Source of the DNA: Enoplosus armatus
Lineage: Eukaryota > Chordata > Actinopteri > Centrarchiformes > Enoplosidae
Direction of reading: 5' to 3'
Assembly: GCF_043641665.1 (NCBI RefSeq)
Contig: NC_092189.1
Span: forward strand, 19,201,333-19,265,332
Length of the DNA: 64,000 nt
Part shown: positions 37,700-50,609 of the stretch, one piece after another
Numbering within the stretch: position 1 is the first letter of the stretch
How the letters are laid out: every line of letters begins with the position of its first letter
Position numbers and translations under genes: made by a program
The notes under the pieces: model-generated
What the model saw: only the letters and a program-made list of their open reading frames with translations
Databases searched by the model: none
What the model was told of the DNA's origin: nothing

Positions 37700-40354
37700 T
37701 AGACCAGATCTCTCTTTGTGATCAGATGATCTTGAACCTGGCTGGCCATCAGTGGCAGTATTCATGCTCCATGGTTTGTCTGTTCTTGCTACTCCAGCTA
37801 TTTGTTAATCATTTATCTTGTGGGTCTAGTGGCTCTGGTTGCAGTGTCAGCCCTAGCATTTGGAATCGTTAAAGCTTGGGATTCCCACAAAATGTTGTCT
37901 GACACTTTTGCCTTAAGGTAAATGAAATGACTCGTCTCCACCCCATTGATCAACAGTGGAATTGAAACTCTGACATGTTAAGGGAGAACTAATTAGGGGG
38001 GGCATACCTCATTAAGCCTCATTAAAATAAAGATCAGAAAGACACCCAGCACATTCCTGTGATCTAGAAGTTTTATCTGTCCCATAATATGATAATTAAT
38101 ATCTCCAGTCTAATTGATTCTGAGGTAGATGTGTCCATTTTGACTTAACTTTACCCTAGCTCCAAGGGTGAAATTCTCCTCACCCTCTGGTAAGGGCACA
38201 GGGGTGTCACGGTATCTGCTCAGGGATACGTCAACACGCAGGACCAAACTCTGTTAAGCTTCATTTATGCTTGATGAAGAATTTGATTGGACAAACATAA
38301 AAAAAGTAATATAATAGAGTACAGTGTATTGGCAGGAAAAACATTTTTTTGTAAAAACACAACAGAATAAAGTATTTTACCGATACCATCAAATGAAAAA
38401 AATACAAATTAAATGAACTATGTAACTGAAAACAAGGCAACACCCACAGATTTACTCTAAAAGGCTTTAAATTAAAATTTATTTTAAACATTAACACAGA
38501 AAATGTAAAATCCTGACTATAAATATATATGGGTATGTGTTAGGCTGAGGCAGGCATCTAAGTGTGATTTTCAACTAGTGCTTTAAAGAAATATGTTGTT
38601 AGTGTCATGTAAATCACGCTGAATATTACTCCTCTATATCTTTAATAATGTGGGAGATTAAATAGAAGAGACTGCGCTGTCCAGCGTCCAGTACTCTACA
38701 GATTTGGACACTGATGTAATTCAAGTAGCAGCTCCATCAGAGTGGCCTGAGCTCCGACCTTAGGTTATGTAATCATGTTGATTTTAACTTTAGCTCTAGA
38801 GCTTTCTGCCTGCTGTGTCCAAGTGTTTCTAACAGCCTTTCAGCGCACCTGCAATACACTTGGTGGCTGAGTGAATGTGGATAATAATTAGGCCATTTGA
38901 TCGGTCCTGAGGGGCTGGACAGTTTGCGTGGGTTCAACCTCTATCACTTAGAGACAAATTAGTTGTCCATGAGATCCTGCCTAATTTACCCTCAACTCAT
39001 TCAGGTTGGCATTGCAGATTGGTATGTTTGTGGAGGGTTATTGTTTTTAATTTAAATGCTTTTAGAGATGGTGCTTTGGTGCTAATATAGCTTGTTGCAC
39101 CAATCATGGTTAGCAGAACAGCAACAGCATTAAAATCTCTTTTTTTCACTTGTTTTTGTGCAGGATAGAGTCATTTGATTCCTGTTTTCTGGTACCAGCT
39201 CAATGACTCTATCCCCTGCATTTGGAAGCATGTAATATACTGGCCTGATGTAGTCTCCCACTGTGCCCAGAAAGGTTAATAACAGCAAGCCATTATTGTG
39301 CTTGACTTCATTCACGTGAGTTAATATAATATACAGTAATTTATTACTTTGATCAGTTAATGTGTTTCTAATTGAATACAACTGCTTCTGAATTTGTTCA
39401 TAAGATGTAGCTTTGTTAATATTGTCAATAACAGTAGGTTAAAACAATCCAGTAAAACATATTTTGTAGTTTGTATTTTGTCTAACTACTAAGTTACTAA
39501 GTGACATTGCATAAATAATAATAAATAATGAGAACCTCTTGTGCACATCCACCCTGTCACATTTCAAACCACACATCATGTTCAAAATCATGTCCAAAAA
39601 AGAAATCAATTCTTAAATGTTTGTGGGAACATTTTTGAGTAGATTTCAGTTGTAGGATATTTAAATAAGACCCATCAGGTTTTTTGAACTTGATTAATGA
39701 TACACATCAGACAAACAAATGAATGATGTATAATCTATAATCTAAAACACACAGCCTGTTACATTTACTTAAAAACAATAGCTATTGGTTAATAAAAGTC
39801 AGTGTGATACAACACAAATATTGCTTCTGCTATACTGCTATTCTTTGTGAAGCCATTATGGTAAAGGCACCAAACGTCTATGTTTGTCACAATCAGAACA
39901 TATTACATTAGTGTCTGCTCTGCCTTTACCTCCTGGAATTCACATGATGGAGTCATTGTTGTAAAACTCAATCAAGAACAACTTGAGTCATTGTCCTGCC
40001 TTGACCAACATCATACATCATGTTTAGCAGCACATATATTACAGTTAACCCTGCATGATTTATTGTAGTCAAATATCAAAATGTGGTATCCTTTAGGAAG
40101 CATTGAAGCAGCAGAAGGATGTGTCTGGCTGTGGGTGAGCAAAAAGATACATGCACTAATGATTTATATGCTAGAAGCTGTTGAAATATATTGCACTTGC
40201 TTTGCTTCCAAAGGTTTGGTGAACACAAAAAATAAGTGACAAGTGAAATACGACAAAAGGCCGTATTTTTAATACAAAATAAATAGCACTTGATTCTCAC
40301 CAGCAGACTGTGATAGGTGTGATGAATGTCCTTCCTTTTTCTATGTGTCTGTGT

Positions 40355-40355
<1 letters not shown>
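37700..40355. other. Non-coding, nothing recognised
   Basis: Apart from the AATAAA at 38026-38031, which could serve the candidate exon to the left, no feature is visible. Frames are short and AT-driven. Confidence 0.5.
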
Positions 40356-40358
<3 letters not shown>

Positions 40359-40429
<71 letters not shown>

Positions 40430-40432
40430 TGT
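40359..40432. repeat. (GT)n microsatellite, twice interrupted
   Basis: About 74 bases of GT with breaks near 40397 (extra T) and 40423 (A). Interruptions usually lower slippage compared with the pure tract at 23.57 kb. Confidence 0.95.
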
Positions 40433-40439
40433 TAGGGTA

Positions 40440-43400
40440 GACTGGTGTTTAATTTATTTGATGAAAAGAAGAGTGGAAAAGGTAGACATCCTGAGTACAC
40501 AGTAAAATGTAGACTTGTCATGAGCAACTTTTCTCTCTGATAAGCCTGTTCGTATTTTCTGTCTTCTTTTGATGCCTGTTTTATGCAAACATTTTTTTAC
40601 TTTGCTTCACTGACAGTCAAGTGGAAGTATTACTTTTTTAATCAAAGTGAAAATGTTAGACAATATATATTTTTGAACATGCTTTCACATGAAAACTTTT
40701 GTCAGCAGAGATACACGAGATGTTAAAAGACGATGTCTCATGAGAATTGCTCTTCTTCCAACAGTACACCATACGGTTTGTATAATGTGCATTGTCAGTC
40801 TCTTCTGTGCTGTATCTGAGAAGGTGTGTATGGTAAAATATTTAACCTTATCATTTGCTTGTTATTTGTTTTCATCGTGGTCATGTATGGTAATCACATA
40901 CCTTTTTTAAACTAAAGATTTCTAGCTATGTAAAACACAGTTTTAAGGCCTATGATGTTCTCATTTTGGCACAGTACATGTTTTTATGTAGATGGATTGA
41001 AGGAGAACAACATGAACATTAGTAAAATTGTAAAGAATTAAATTACAGGCAATATCCATCATCACAAAACCTTTACACATAAAATATCACTGAGCACAGT
41101 AAGAACCTTTATAATTATATACTCAAAAACAAGATCTCTATTCTCTGTCATGTCTTTGCATCCCGTAGGTCAGGGAAGTATGAGTGTAGACAGAAAAAAA
41201 ATGACTTCAACGTGCGTAGCAGTGAGTCAGATAACAGTTTAACAATTCACCTAATGCAATGCAAGAATAGATGCCATAAATAACAATAACTCACTGGTTA
41301 TTCTTGTTAAGCTGTCTCCTGCAGGACCTGTACATGACGTGTGCTGCTGTAATTAATTAAATTAACAGTCTCATGCTGCAGAACAACTGTTACAAGACAT
41401 CAGTCATACTGACGCACCCGCTAAAACGCATTCAAGGCCCTTAGCCATCAGGTACACGATGCACTGAATATTCAAAGAGCGTAGTATTTAAAAGTCATCC
41501 TGCTTGTATTGCTTTGGCCCTCAGTCAACATGACCCCATTGTGACCCCAGCATTAACCACCTGGCACGAGCTGGATCCCACCCAACTCCCTGACTTACTG
41601 TATAATAATCTATAATTATCTCTCAAACCTTGGAAGAAGTTGTCCTACTCTCTTGTGTATGAGATTCCGCCTGCAGTGCTGTGTTAGGCTGTCAACAATT
41701 GCTGAATAAGTGTTAGCTGAAGCTCAGGGTGCTTTGATGTCGTAAGTATGTTTCTTTAATCAAGACTTATCCAAGGAGATAATGGCTTCATAGATAATAA
41801 AACGAATATAATATGGTGGTCATTAAGGATTAAACATTTAAAATTAGTGAATGGACAAGTAAGCCCTGAAGACTGTCCTGTCCTTCACAACTCCCTGCTG
41901 CCTGCTCACAGGCACACATTAATACTGCAATAATCCTCTTTGACTTTTTGCCATTTAATACACACAGTGTATTAGGAGTATGCATAAATTCACCTCAAAA
42001 TTGTGATAGCAAAGTCCCTTTATGGGTAGAATGAAGACTATTACCTACTTTCAATTCCATATTGGGTTTATTAGCAATTCCATGACTCACATGCAGACTT
42101 TTTGTAGAAGATTGATACTGAGAGGAAGTCTTGTGCTTTTAATCCATCCTTCACCTAACAAGATATCATGGTGTGCAGCATTTGCACTAATATTGAGTGA
42201 CATGGTTGTTCCCAGTGAATATCGTCAATTAATTTGTGTGTTGGGACTTGAGAAAATATACCTAACCTCTCAAGAAGAAACTCCAGTTTATGTGGCTGTT
42301 TTCCTGACTGGGTGCAGGAAATGCAGAGTTATAATTAAATGCAGGATTAATTAATTTTTCCTTATTCCCCATAGATACTGAACTCTCGCTGAGCTGAAAA
42401 TGGGAAAAACTCACAATGACTACATTTTCACTAAATAAGTTTCAGATGTACAGTATAAGCAAAAGGGGAATCAGTCGGTATCAGACTGTACTTGCCCTTA
42501 TGTACATTTTATAATAAAAAATTCACGCTTGTTGAGCTGAGAAAGTTATTCAAGCCAAACATCCTTCCGCAGTTTTGTTTGTTGCAAAATACCACTTTTT
42601 TGTCAGTGTATCAGCTTAAACATATCTGCTAAAATCATACTATCAAAATGCATATTTAAAATCAATTTTTTTTCAGTATCCACGAGTGAAAAGTAAAGTA
42701 AGTCTTACATAATGGTTAGAGATAGGCAGAGCCGGGAAAGAATGCGGTCATGGTAAATGACTGCATTCACACTCAACACTATAGATGTGAGACAAGATGC
42801 AAAGTGCTGAAGGCACATTTTTATGAAACCCATCCATTGCCCTGACCTCACTCTTACTTTTCACTGCACTGTATAAAAGACACATTACTTACTACATTGA
42901 CATTGAGCATTGCCATTGTACATAAAAAGGCTGAATAGTTGTCTATGAATGTGATTCTTAGAACAGTGTCTATAAAGCAAAACTAAACTAATCTAACAAT
43001 ATGTGGCACTACTGAAAAGTGTATGTATTCATGTACAAGGAATGCAGATTGAACCTTCATTCACTGATAGCAAGGGTATTGAATAAAAGCATATATCCTT
43101 TATGATGTATCATTTATTATACAGGTGCTTTATAGTGTGACTTTCTGAGAATCAAATGGTGGTAAGGTTTTGATAAGACATAGGAGGCTCCAAACAGGCA
43201 TTGTTTAATGGCAAGAGGAAGGACAAAGACTCCCCTTCTGTCTTAACTGTAGATCTGATTTATGAAAAAATAAAAACGTCACACAAACCATTTGTTTTTG
43301 CCAAAAATAGAGGAAAAAAGTAAAAGGTGTGTAATCATTTGCATTTTGTAATGAGCTAGCAACCAATAAGGAAACTATTACAATATAAGTATCATCTTCA

Positions 43401-44085
43401 TGTGGTTTTGAGAAGTGTGAAGTAATTTGAATCCAATACAAAATATAATAAGCTTCTTGTCTGACAGTTCTGGGGTTTTCCATACGTCCTGTTATCATGT
43501 TGTCTATTCCATTTTTATTTATTTGTACTGCTTACTTGATTCAATCTGATTTGTATGATATTGTTATCACACTCTGCACTGTGGTGTTACATAGTGTTGC
43601 AGATCTGACAGTATCGGTTGCTTAATCTACTCCCTTGGTTTTTCCTTTAATTGCAAGTCTTTCAGCATTAATACAGGCTTCATAGTTGCATCACAATTTA
43701 ACCACCGCTAATGATAATGGTGGTTGATTTGGAGGAGGTGGAGATTTGGTAAAGGCAAAGCACCTTGCAGCAAAAAAATAGGAATGTTTAGATCGTGACA
43801 CAGTTTTTTCTTTGTCCCATTCCTTTAATGTTAACATTCTTTTTTCTTCAGTCTAAAAATGTGAGGCTCATCTCCCCATTTATCTCCTCACTTTCTATTA
43901 CGAGATGCATTTTCTGAGCTGTCAACATAGCAAGAAGACCTACAGTGGTTTACTGTAAACTGTGGTGATCAGCATCTTCTGGCAGCAGGGAAAAAAACGA
44001 CTTTTTGAGGGCACAGGGACATGAAATCCAGTTGAAAATCCGTTTTGCTCCTTTTCAAAAATGTGTTAATGTTTGTTACTTTTTA
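40440..44085. other. Non-coding, nothing gene-like
   Basis: No gene recognised. The frame at 42022-42354 (110 codons from an ATG) has ordinary composition, no domain and no splice context. AATTAATTAAATTAA near 41352 is a dense homeodomain-type motif cluster. Confidence 0.5.
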
Positions 44086-44088
44086 ATT

Positions 44089-44276
44089 GCGGGTAGCGCT
44101 GGTAGAGCATGTACCATGTACAGTATCAAGGTTGAGTCCTTACTGCAGCGGGGGTTCGAATCCAGCCCGGGCCTTTTGCTGCATTTCACCCTCTCTCTCC
44201 TTTCCTGTCTCTCTCTACTGTCACTATCAAATAAAGCAGAAATGCCAAAAAATAGGACCTTAAAAAAACCTAAATA
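44089..44276 (+). repeat. tRNA-derived SINE, B box intact
   Basis: A tRNA-like head includes CTGGTAGAGC and an exact B-box promoter GGTTCGAATCC at 44153-44163. The A-box region is shortened ('gggtagcgctggtagagc'). The body reads 'gccttttgctgcatttcacc', a CT-rich stretch, then 'tactgtcactatcaaataaa', 'gcagaaatgccaaaa' and an A-rich tail. Such SINEs are copied by LINE enzymes after RNA polymerase III transcription. A diverged relative is at 50436-50607. Confidence 0.8.
44153..44163 (+). promoter_or_regulatory. RNA polymerase III B box of the SINE
   Basis: GGTTCGAATCC matches the tRNA B-box consensus GGTTCRANNCC exactly. Confidence 0.8.
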
Positions 44277-44279
44277 AAT

Positions 44280-47200
44280 TAGCTTAGATAGCTTGTGTGT
44301 GTAATGTGTTATTGTTCTCTGTGCCCAGTCTCAAAAGAAAAAAAAACTTACATTAGTTGTTGAAATGGCAAGTATGTAACTAAGAAATAACCTAATTTTA
44401 TTTTGTTTTTATGGAGACCTAAGAAAAAAACAAAAGGCTGCTGCTTAAGATGGCAGTGCAGCAGCACTGGGCTAGAACATGGCAACGTGTATCAGTTGAA
44501 AGTTGTCAATGAAAATGAAAAGCAAACTGAAAAGAAGAAAAACAATTTAACAGAGGAGCTGAGTTCTTTAAAGACAAATACATTTGACAGCAGGTGTCAA
44601 AAACAAGTAAAAGGTTTACATAATAAAAAGTGCTTTGGCTCCTTAGCCTTCTGCAATGGCCTGGCACACTCATCTGGGACAGAATACAATCCAGGTGTTA
44701 GTGAAGTGTCACATTCTAACGCTTGTACCACTTGTCGGATATGTTCTTAAAAAATGTCAATGGAAACATGAAGCTTTCACAGTATTTCAGTGCCCCCCGC
44801 TGTGATGGAGAGATGCCCAGCAGCTTTACAAATATCACTTCTTCATCAAGGAGAGAAAGGTCAGCACCCCCCTTCTGCTTACCTGATTCTGTCACTTGAT
44901 GTGATATGGATATTAATCATCATGGTGATCACGATGAAATCAACAACAACCACTAGAATAACAACAGCAATCCAATGCTCACTGTGATAACCCAAACTGT
45001 AACAGGCTCGCGTTGGTTAATCGTGGCACTGATGTAAGTTTTCTCTTTGTGACTTATAGAGCTTTATGAGGGACATAATGTGAAAAGGTGTCACGTGAAT
45101 GATTTACCCCAAAACAAGTTATGAAAAATGTAGGAAAATATTCAATTACACAAGCTTACAGATATATGGTTAACCCTAGTTTATAAATATTAATGCTGAC
45201 AACGACGTCTTTGGCGGGAACTATACTGTGTAATCTGGGAAAACGGATTCTGTATGTTAGCTATTTCAATTCTCACATTCACATTCAATAGTTGTAACAC
45301 ATCCAATCACATCTACATTGCTACTACTTTTCACTATTTATTCATTTAAATAGCAAGAAGTATATACACCTGGAAAAAGTCACAACGTCAGGACAGTGCT
45401 GTTTATTATTTACAGTATGCAGAGACAGGTCGACATGTTACCTTGCAACACAGAACACACATGTAGAGACATACATCATGCACGGCACAGGGGGACAGAG
45501 CACCATACACATGCATGTGATGCAGACTATGCATATAAATTAAGCATATACATTACGCAACGGGCCACTATGTGCATTCAGATAGCGTGGAATACAGTAT
45601 GAGTGCACGTGTGGACAAGGGTCAGTGTGTCTCAAGCAGAGTGCCATCAGGTAGGTTGCTGCATGGGATGAAATGCCTGAAATAAGTTATGACCACAATT
45701 ATGGAAGCTAAAGTGGCACACGAAGGTGCCTCTATTGCTCATTTCTTTAATTTTTTGTCGGAGCAGCTAAATGAATGAGCAGCCATCTTGCTATTGGTGT
45801 TCGTGCCTTTGATTGCTCAAACAGGATCGACTGGTGCCATAAACCATTGTCTGCTAAACAAGTGAATAATGAAGATTTAGATCACCAATTAGGGCTTCAA
45901 ACATTAACTGCCCTCCTCACACCACTTGAGCCAATAGATCAAGGATTCCATGCAGGTTCAGCACAGCTCCAAGGGATGATCAATTGCCATGCACAAATTC
46001 CCAGCTATCATTGAGGCTCATTTGTCAAATTGAGCTTATACAATGAAAAATTACATCTCTGTGGCAATGTATCTATAGATCTGTGGTAGTATATTTTGCC
46101 TATAACTTTGTATCTTGTGTTCGGTTTGGTTTGGTTTGGTAGCCCGCAGGAACACACATATATGCCAAAAAAGACAAGACAACAATATGGTGGGTTTCTT
46201 TACTGTATGTGTAATGTTGAATTATTTCCCACATGCGTTCTCGTTTCTACTGCATTCTCATCACCGGTGGCACTCAGGACAGCCTACGGGAGACGCCTGC
46301 CGTTATTTATTATGGCTTAATAACTGCACGCCTGCCTGGTCGGAAAGCGTTCAATAAGAAAAAGTGGCTGTGAAAGTGCTTCATATTAAATGTGTCAGTG
46401 TTTGTTGAATACAGAGTGTGCCTCACCACTCTGTGGAGTGAAGAAAAATTGCATTTGAATCAGGCTCACCTTCAGCCCTTATTTGATCTGTATTAGTGCC
46501 GAGGTGTAGTGATTAGTCAAAGACTGCTTTTGTTTGGATCAGAGCTGACATAGCAAGAGTGAAGACCTGCAAGGCTGATAGGGGTTCAGTCAACACAAGT
46601 TCAGTCTTGACTCTGGAGAAATAAACATAAAAGCTGAATTATAATAAATAATACATTATAAGAAGTACAGCATGCAAGTTCTATTCTGCTCTCATTTTTA
46701 ATAGCTTAAATATTTGCTGAAGCGGTGGAAAAACATATTCAGTCCCCTCACAGTCTGGGAGAGTGGGTGTTTAACATAGAATGGAAGAAATCATTTTCTA
46801 TTAAATTACTGGCTTACACGTACACATACCTTTATACAACCTGTGGGGATGAATTAGGGGTTATGGCATACAGAAAAAGAATCAAGTTTATTGGTCAAGT
46901 ACAACTGCTCAAGGTCTTTAACTCCGTCTGTCCTACAAACAGGGCCAAAACAACATACGGACAAAGAAACAGAATTTCTATATACAGGGGACATTAATTT
47001 ACTAACAAAGACACTATACAGTTTTGTGGGAAAATGATGCTAACTCAGAGCCCAACCTATCTTTTTTCCAGAGCTTTGGATGCTTTCTACAGCAGCCAAA
47101 GTCTTTTTCAGTGAAAGATACTGGGTCAAGTGTCATTACATGAGAGTGGAACTTCAGTCACACATGATAACAGGTGGTCATATGAAGGGGGGAAATCATA

Positions 47201-50200
47201 CAATATCATAACCCTCATCTTTGTTCAAGGATTTGAATGGCGTTGGGTGTGAATGACCTCAGGGAGCTTTCTCCATTCATTGATCAAGGATCAAGGAGGG
47301 CATTCATATCAGACCAGACCATTCTTGAACCGCGACAGGATTATGACATATAATCAAGAGATCATATAAATAACCTCCTTCCAAAACTCTTATATGTTAG
47401 GAGAGCCCCACAAACAATGAATAAGAATACACTGAGACTTAACATTTAAAACAAATGTCAGAAATGTGATTATATTCATTATATTTATTTAGTTTAACCT
47501 GAGTTACGTCTGCATCATCCAGTTGTACTCCGGCAGCCATAACACATGCTTCCCTCCAATCTTCAATGGAAGTTTCGAATAATTTATCATGTGCAGAATA
47601 AATACAGGCCTGTATTCAATTCAATTTAAATATCTGCAAATATGTTTCAAGCCCTTTCTTTGACCACTATTGAAAGCCTACGTCAGATGTGCCCAGTGTG
47701 AATGAAATATTGCCCCAAATTAGACTAAAACAAGATATTGTGTTTCTATATATTTTAGATATTGCATCTAAGTCACGTTATGACACCTGGGTCTGTTCAC
47801 TGAAGAAAACTGTGAGATGCACTTTGAAACGTGAAAAAAAGCTAGTGAGTAGACACTTAATTTAAGATTATTTTGTTACACTACGCTTTTTTTGCCACAT
47901 GGGGACCAAGCTGAAACACAATTTATCACCTTTTAAGGTTTATACGGTAAAAGTGTATCTTAAACAGTGGCTTATTTATACAGTCAGCAGACATGCAGCA
48001 ACATTAGTATTCACATGGGGTTGTATATCCGGTCACCTGACCAATGTAAGTCACTCTCTCTCTTTTCTATTAGATTTGTTTTGGTCTTCACCAACTCCTG
48101 TGTGAAATGCTGTGTCTGGCTCTTCAGCTGCTCAATACTCCTCTGTGTTCACCGGCTTGTTACTAACTTGGCTGTGTTTCATTATTTTTTGTGTGTCCGT
48201 TACTAAGAGCGACCCCTTTCACACACACACTCACACACTCATTTGATTCATTGTTAAATATTAATTAGAGCAGTGCAAGTGCATTTAGTGAAATGCATGG
48301 CAACTTACTTTAATCTTGTCAAGTTTAATCCAGATATTTACTTTACTTTTAAAGGATTGGAAATCTGTTACTCACCATCATCAAAGATGGAATGAACAGT
48401 CATTACTGTACATTGCAGAGACTAAAACTAATTTAACACATATCACAGGATCATCATCAATTAAAAACACATTTGAAACAGCAGTGGCACAAACCCAAAA
48501 GATATAATGCAGGAAACAAAAATCAGCAGGAAGTGCCGACATGAATTCCTTTGCTGTTTTCCTGTAAAAGCATTTTAATTGGCTTATGTGTAGGTAGTCC
48601 CCTGAGGGTAAAGTGGGTGGATTAACTGCTGTTAGTGCTATAAGATGCATGTGCACTATTAAATACCGAGGGAGGAGATTTCTGAATGAATCTCCTTAAA
48701 AATACACCCTGTCCCCTTTGAGTATATGTCCCCCTGCTTTCATTCAGGAGGTCCAAACTGTGTTTCACATAATAGAATTATAACTGTGATCATGAATTTG
48801 GATTTGAGTGTGTGTCATGATTCATCTCTTTCATTAAAGGTAAGCCTTCCCAATCCATGTTCGACAGGGAATAGTTAGTAAGACCATATAGCGGAGGGCC
48901 TTGTTATCCTTGAGTATGTAATGAATTTAACCTCACAGAGCTCGAAGAATTTGATGAGCAAGCCCTCCACTTTGTGTTCAGGGATGAGCTCTATGGCTCC
49001 TTTGCTGAAATGCAGAATATGCTCTTTAGAAAACACTCATTTGCATTTCTACAACCATTTGGAATGCCTCAGTGTTGGGGTGCACAATAGATAATCTGCT
49101 CCAAATGCAGGAATTCGAAATCACACTCATAAGCATGTGTGCCTCACGTAAACAGTGGAGATACATAATGAAATACACTGAATGTTAAAATTCATTTTTC
49201 AAGATTTTATTATTATTAAGCCTTTGGCGATTTCTTCCCTCATGCTATGTCCATAATCCTCTAATCAACCAATTTACGCAGTGATTTTTATTACACAGCA
49301 CTACAGCAATGTGCATTTCCTTGTACCCACATTTCAAGATCCGGAGGCTCAAAGGTACTTCAAACAGTGGCTGGATACACCCTCGTAGTTATCACATTTT
49401 CTATTTCTATGCACTTCATGGTCTGTTTGATGTTATTCATGAGCTGTAACTGAAAGTAATACAACTGCATGGGGCCTGAAAACGCTTTTGAATACAAAGT
49501 GTGGGCTGCTGTGCTGCAGGATCATATACATACCTGCTCTTAATAATGGATTGGAATTAAATGCTGCCTATCAGACATTACTTCAACCCTCTGTTTGTGC
49601 CATGTTAAGAGGGGAGTAGAGGTGGGGTTCTCAGCTATCTGTGGAAATGTTATTAAGAATGTGTTTAAAATTATGGGTTTCATGATGGGGATGTTCTCAT
49701 TATTATGTAAAGAGACTTATGATAGATCTAAAAATGATGCCCAGTCTGTCTTCCCCTCAGCCTGTAGAGGAAATGCACACATATACCACATGTTGAATAA
49801 ATGAACACTTATCTGCAATGTTTCAATAAACTGCCCCAGACTTAATTCATCATCTCTGGAGGTAAGACAAGCTTATATATGAGGGAGGCTAACAAAAGAT
49901 GATCGCATTTTACAATTCCTGCCTGCAGGAAATCACATTCTGTTCACAGATAATTTAATGACCCATTGCCCTGTTCAGGTCTTGCTAAGAAACATTCCCT
50001 TTTACTGCTATATGTACTGATATTTTTATTCCCCACCTCATATTTTTTGCTACCCTATCCCCTCATTTGTCAAATGACGGCAGATATTAAGAAACTGGGT
50101 CTTGATATTGATTTGTGCAGCTGAGCACGAGGGTTTATGTGTGAGTCTGTGCAGCTATGTATGTGCACATACAATATTAATATGTGTTGTCTTGGTTTCA

Positions 50201-50430
50201 CTTACAGCCCTGGAATAAAGAATGTAGTCAAGGGTGGTTCAGTCAATTTTGCTTTGAACCCAGAGCGTCAACTACAGGTTGTATAATACATTCCTCACCA
50301 GTCTGTGGGTGGAATAGATTAACCACTACTGCTGTGTGAGGTGGCTTTGTCATTTTTCTTGAAAATCTACTGAAGATGTTAAGGTTTGTGTCTCATTATC
50401 ATTGCTACCAACACAATTCTCAAACCCTGC
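44280..50430. other. Non-coding, nothing gene-like
   Basis: No gene seen. (GGTTT)n-like sequence lies at 46123-46140. A plus-strand frame at 45775-46014 is open for 79 codons inside a stretch that looks like conserved non-coding DNA. A minus-strand frame just before 44870 and the plus frame at 44403-44750 have no coding signature. Confidence 0.5.
46123..46140 (+). repeat. Short (GGTTT)n tandem repeat
   Basis: About 3.5 units of GGTTT; too short to be more than a local slippage product. Confidence 0.7.
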
Positions 50431-50435
50431 GGAGG

Positions 50436-50607
50436 TTCCTGTGGCTCAGCAGGCTAGGGTGCGTACTACATTACGTGATCATGACAAGGTGGATACAAAC
50501 CAGACTCAAAACCTGCTGCATTTAATTTCCCCTTCTTGTTCTGCCATCGCCCGTATCTTTCCACTCTGAACTTGCTCCTCGTGAATCAGAAATGCCCTAA
50601 ATGCCGC
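50436..50607 (+). repeat. tRNA-derived SINE, diverged copy, A box intact
   Basis: The head reads 'ttcctgtggctcagcaggct', which keeps an A box (TGGCTCAGCAGG). The B box has decayed to GGATACAAACC. The body shares 'tgctgcattt' and 'atcagaaatgccctaaatgc' with the copy at 44089-44276, which shows they belong to one family. The level of change suggests it is older. Confidence 0.6.
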
Positions 50608-50609
50608 CT

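Noticed and set aside
42022..42354. 110-codon frame beginning with ATG
   Set aside because: No family resemblance, no splice context, composition like neighbouring non-coding sequence.
44089..44170. Possible tRNA gene because of the perfect B box
   Set aside because: No acceptor stem or anticodon arm can be folded, the A box is shortened, and a SINE body follows directly.
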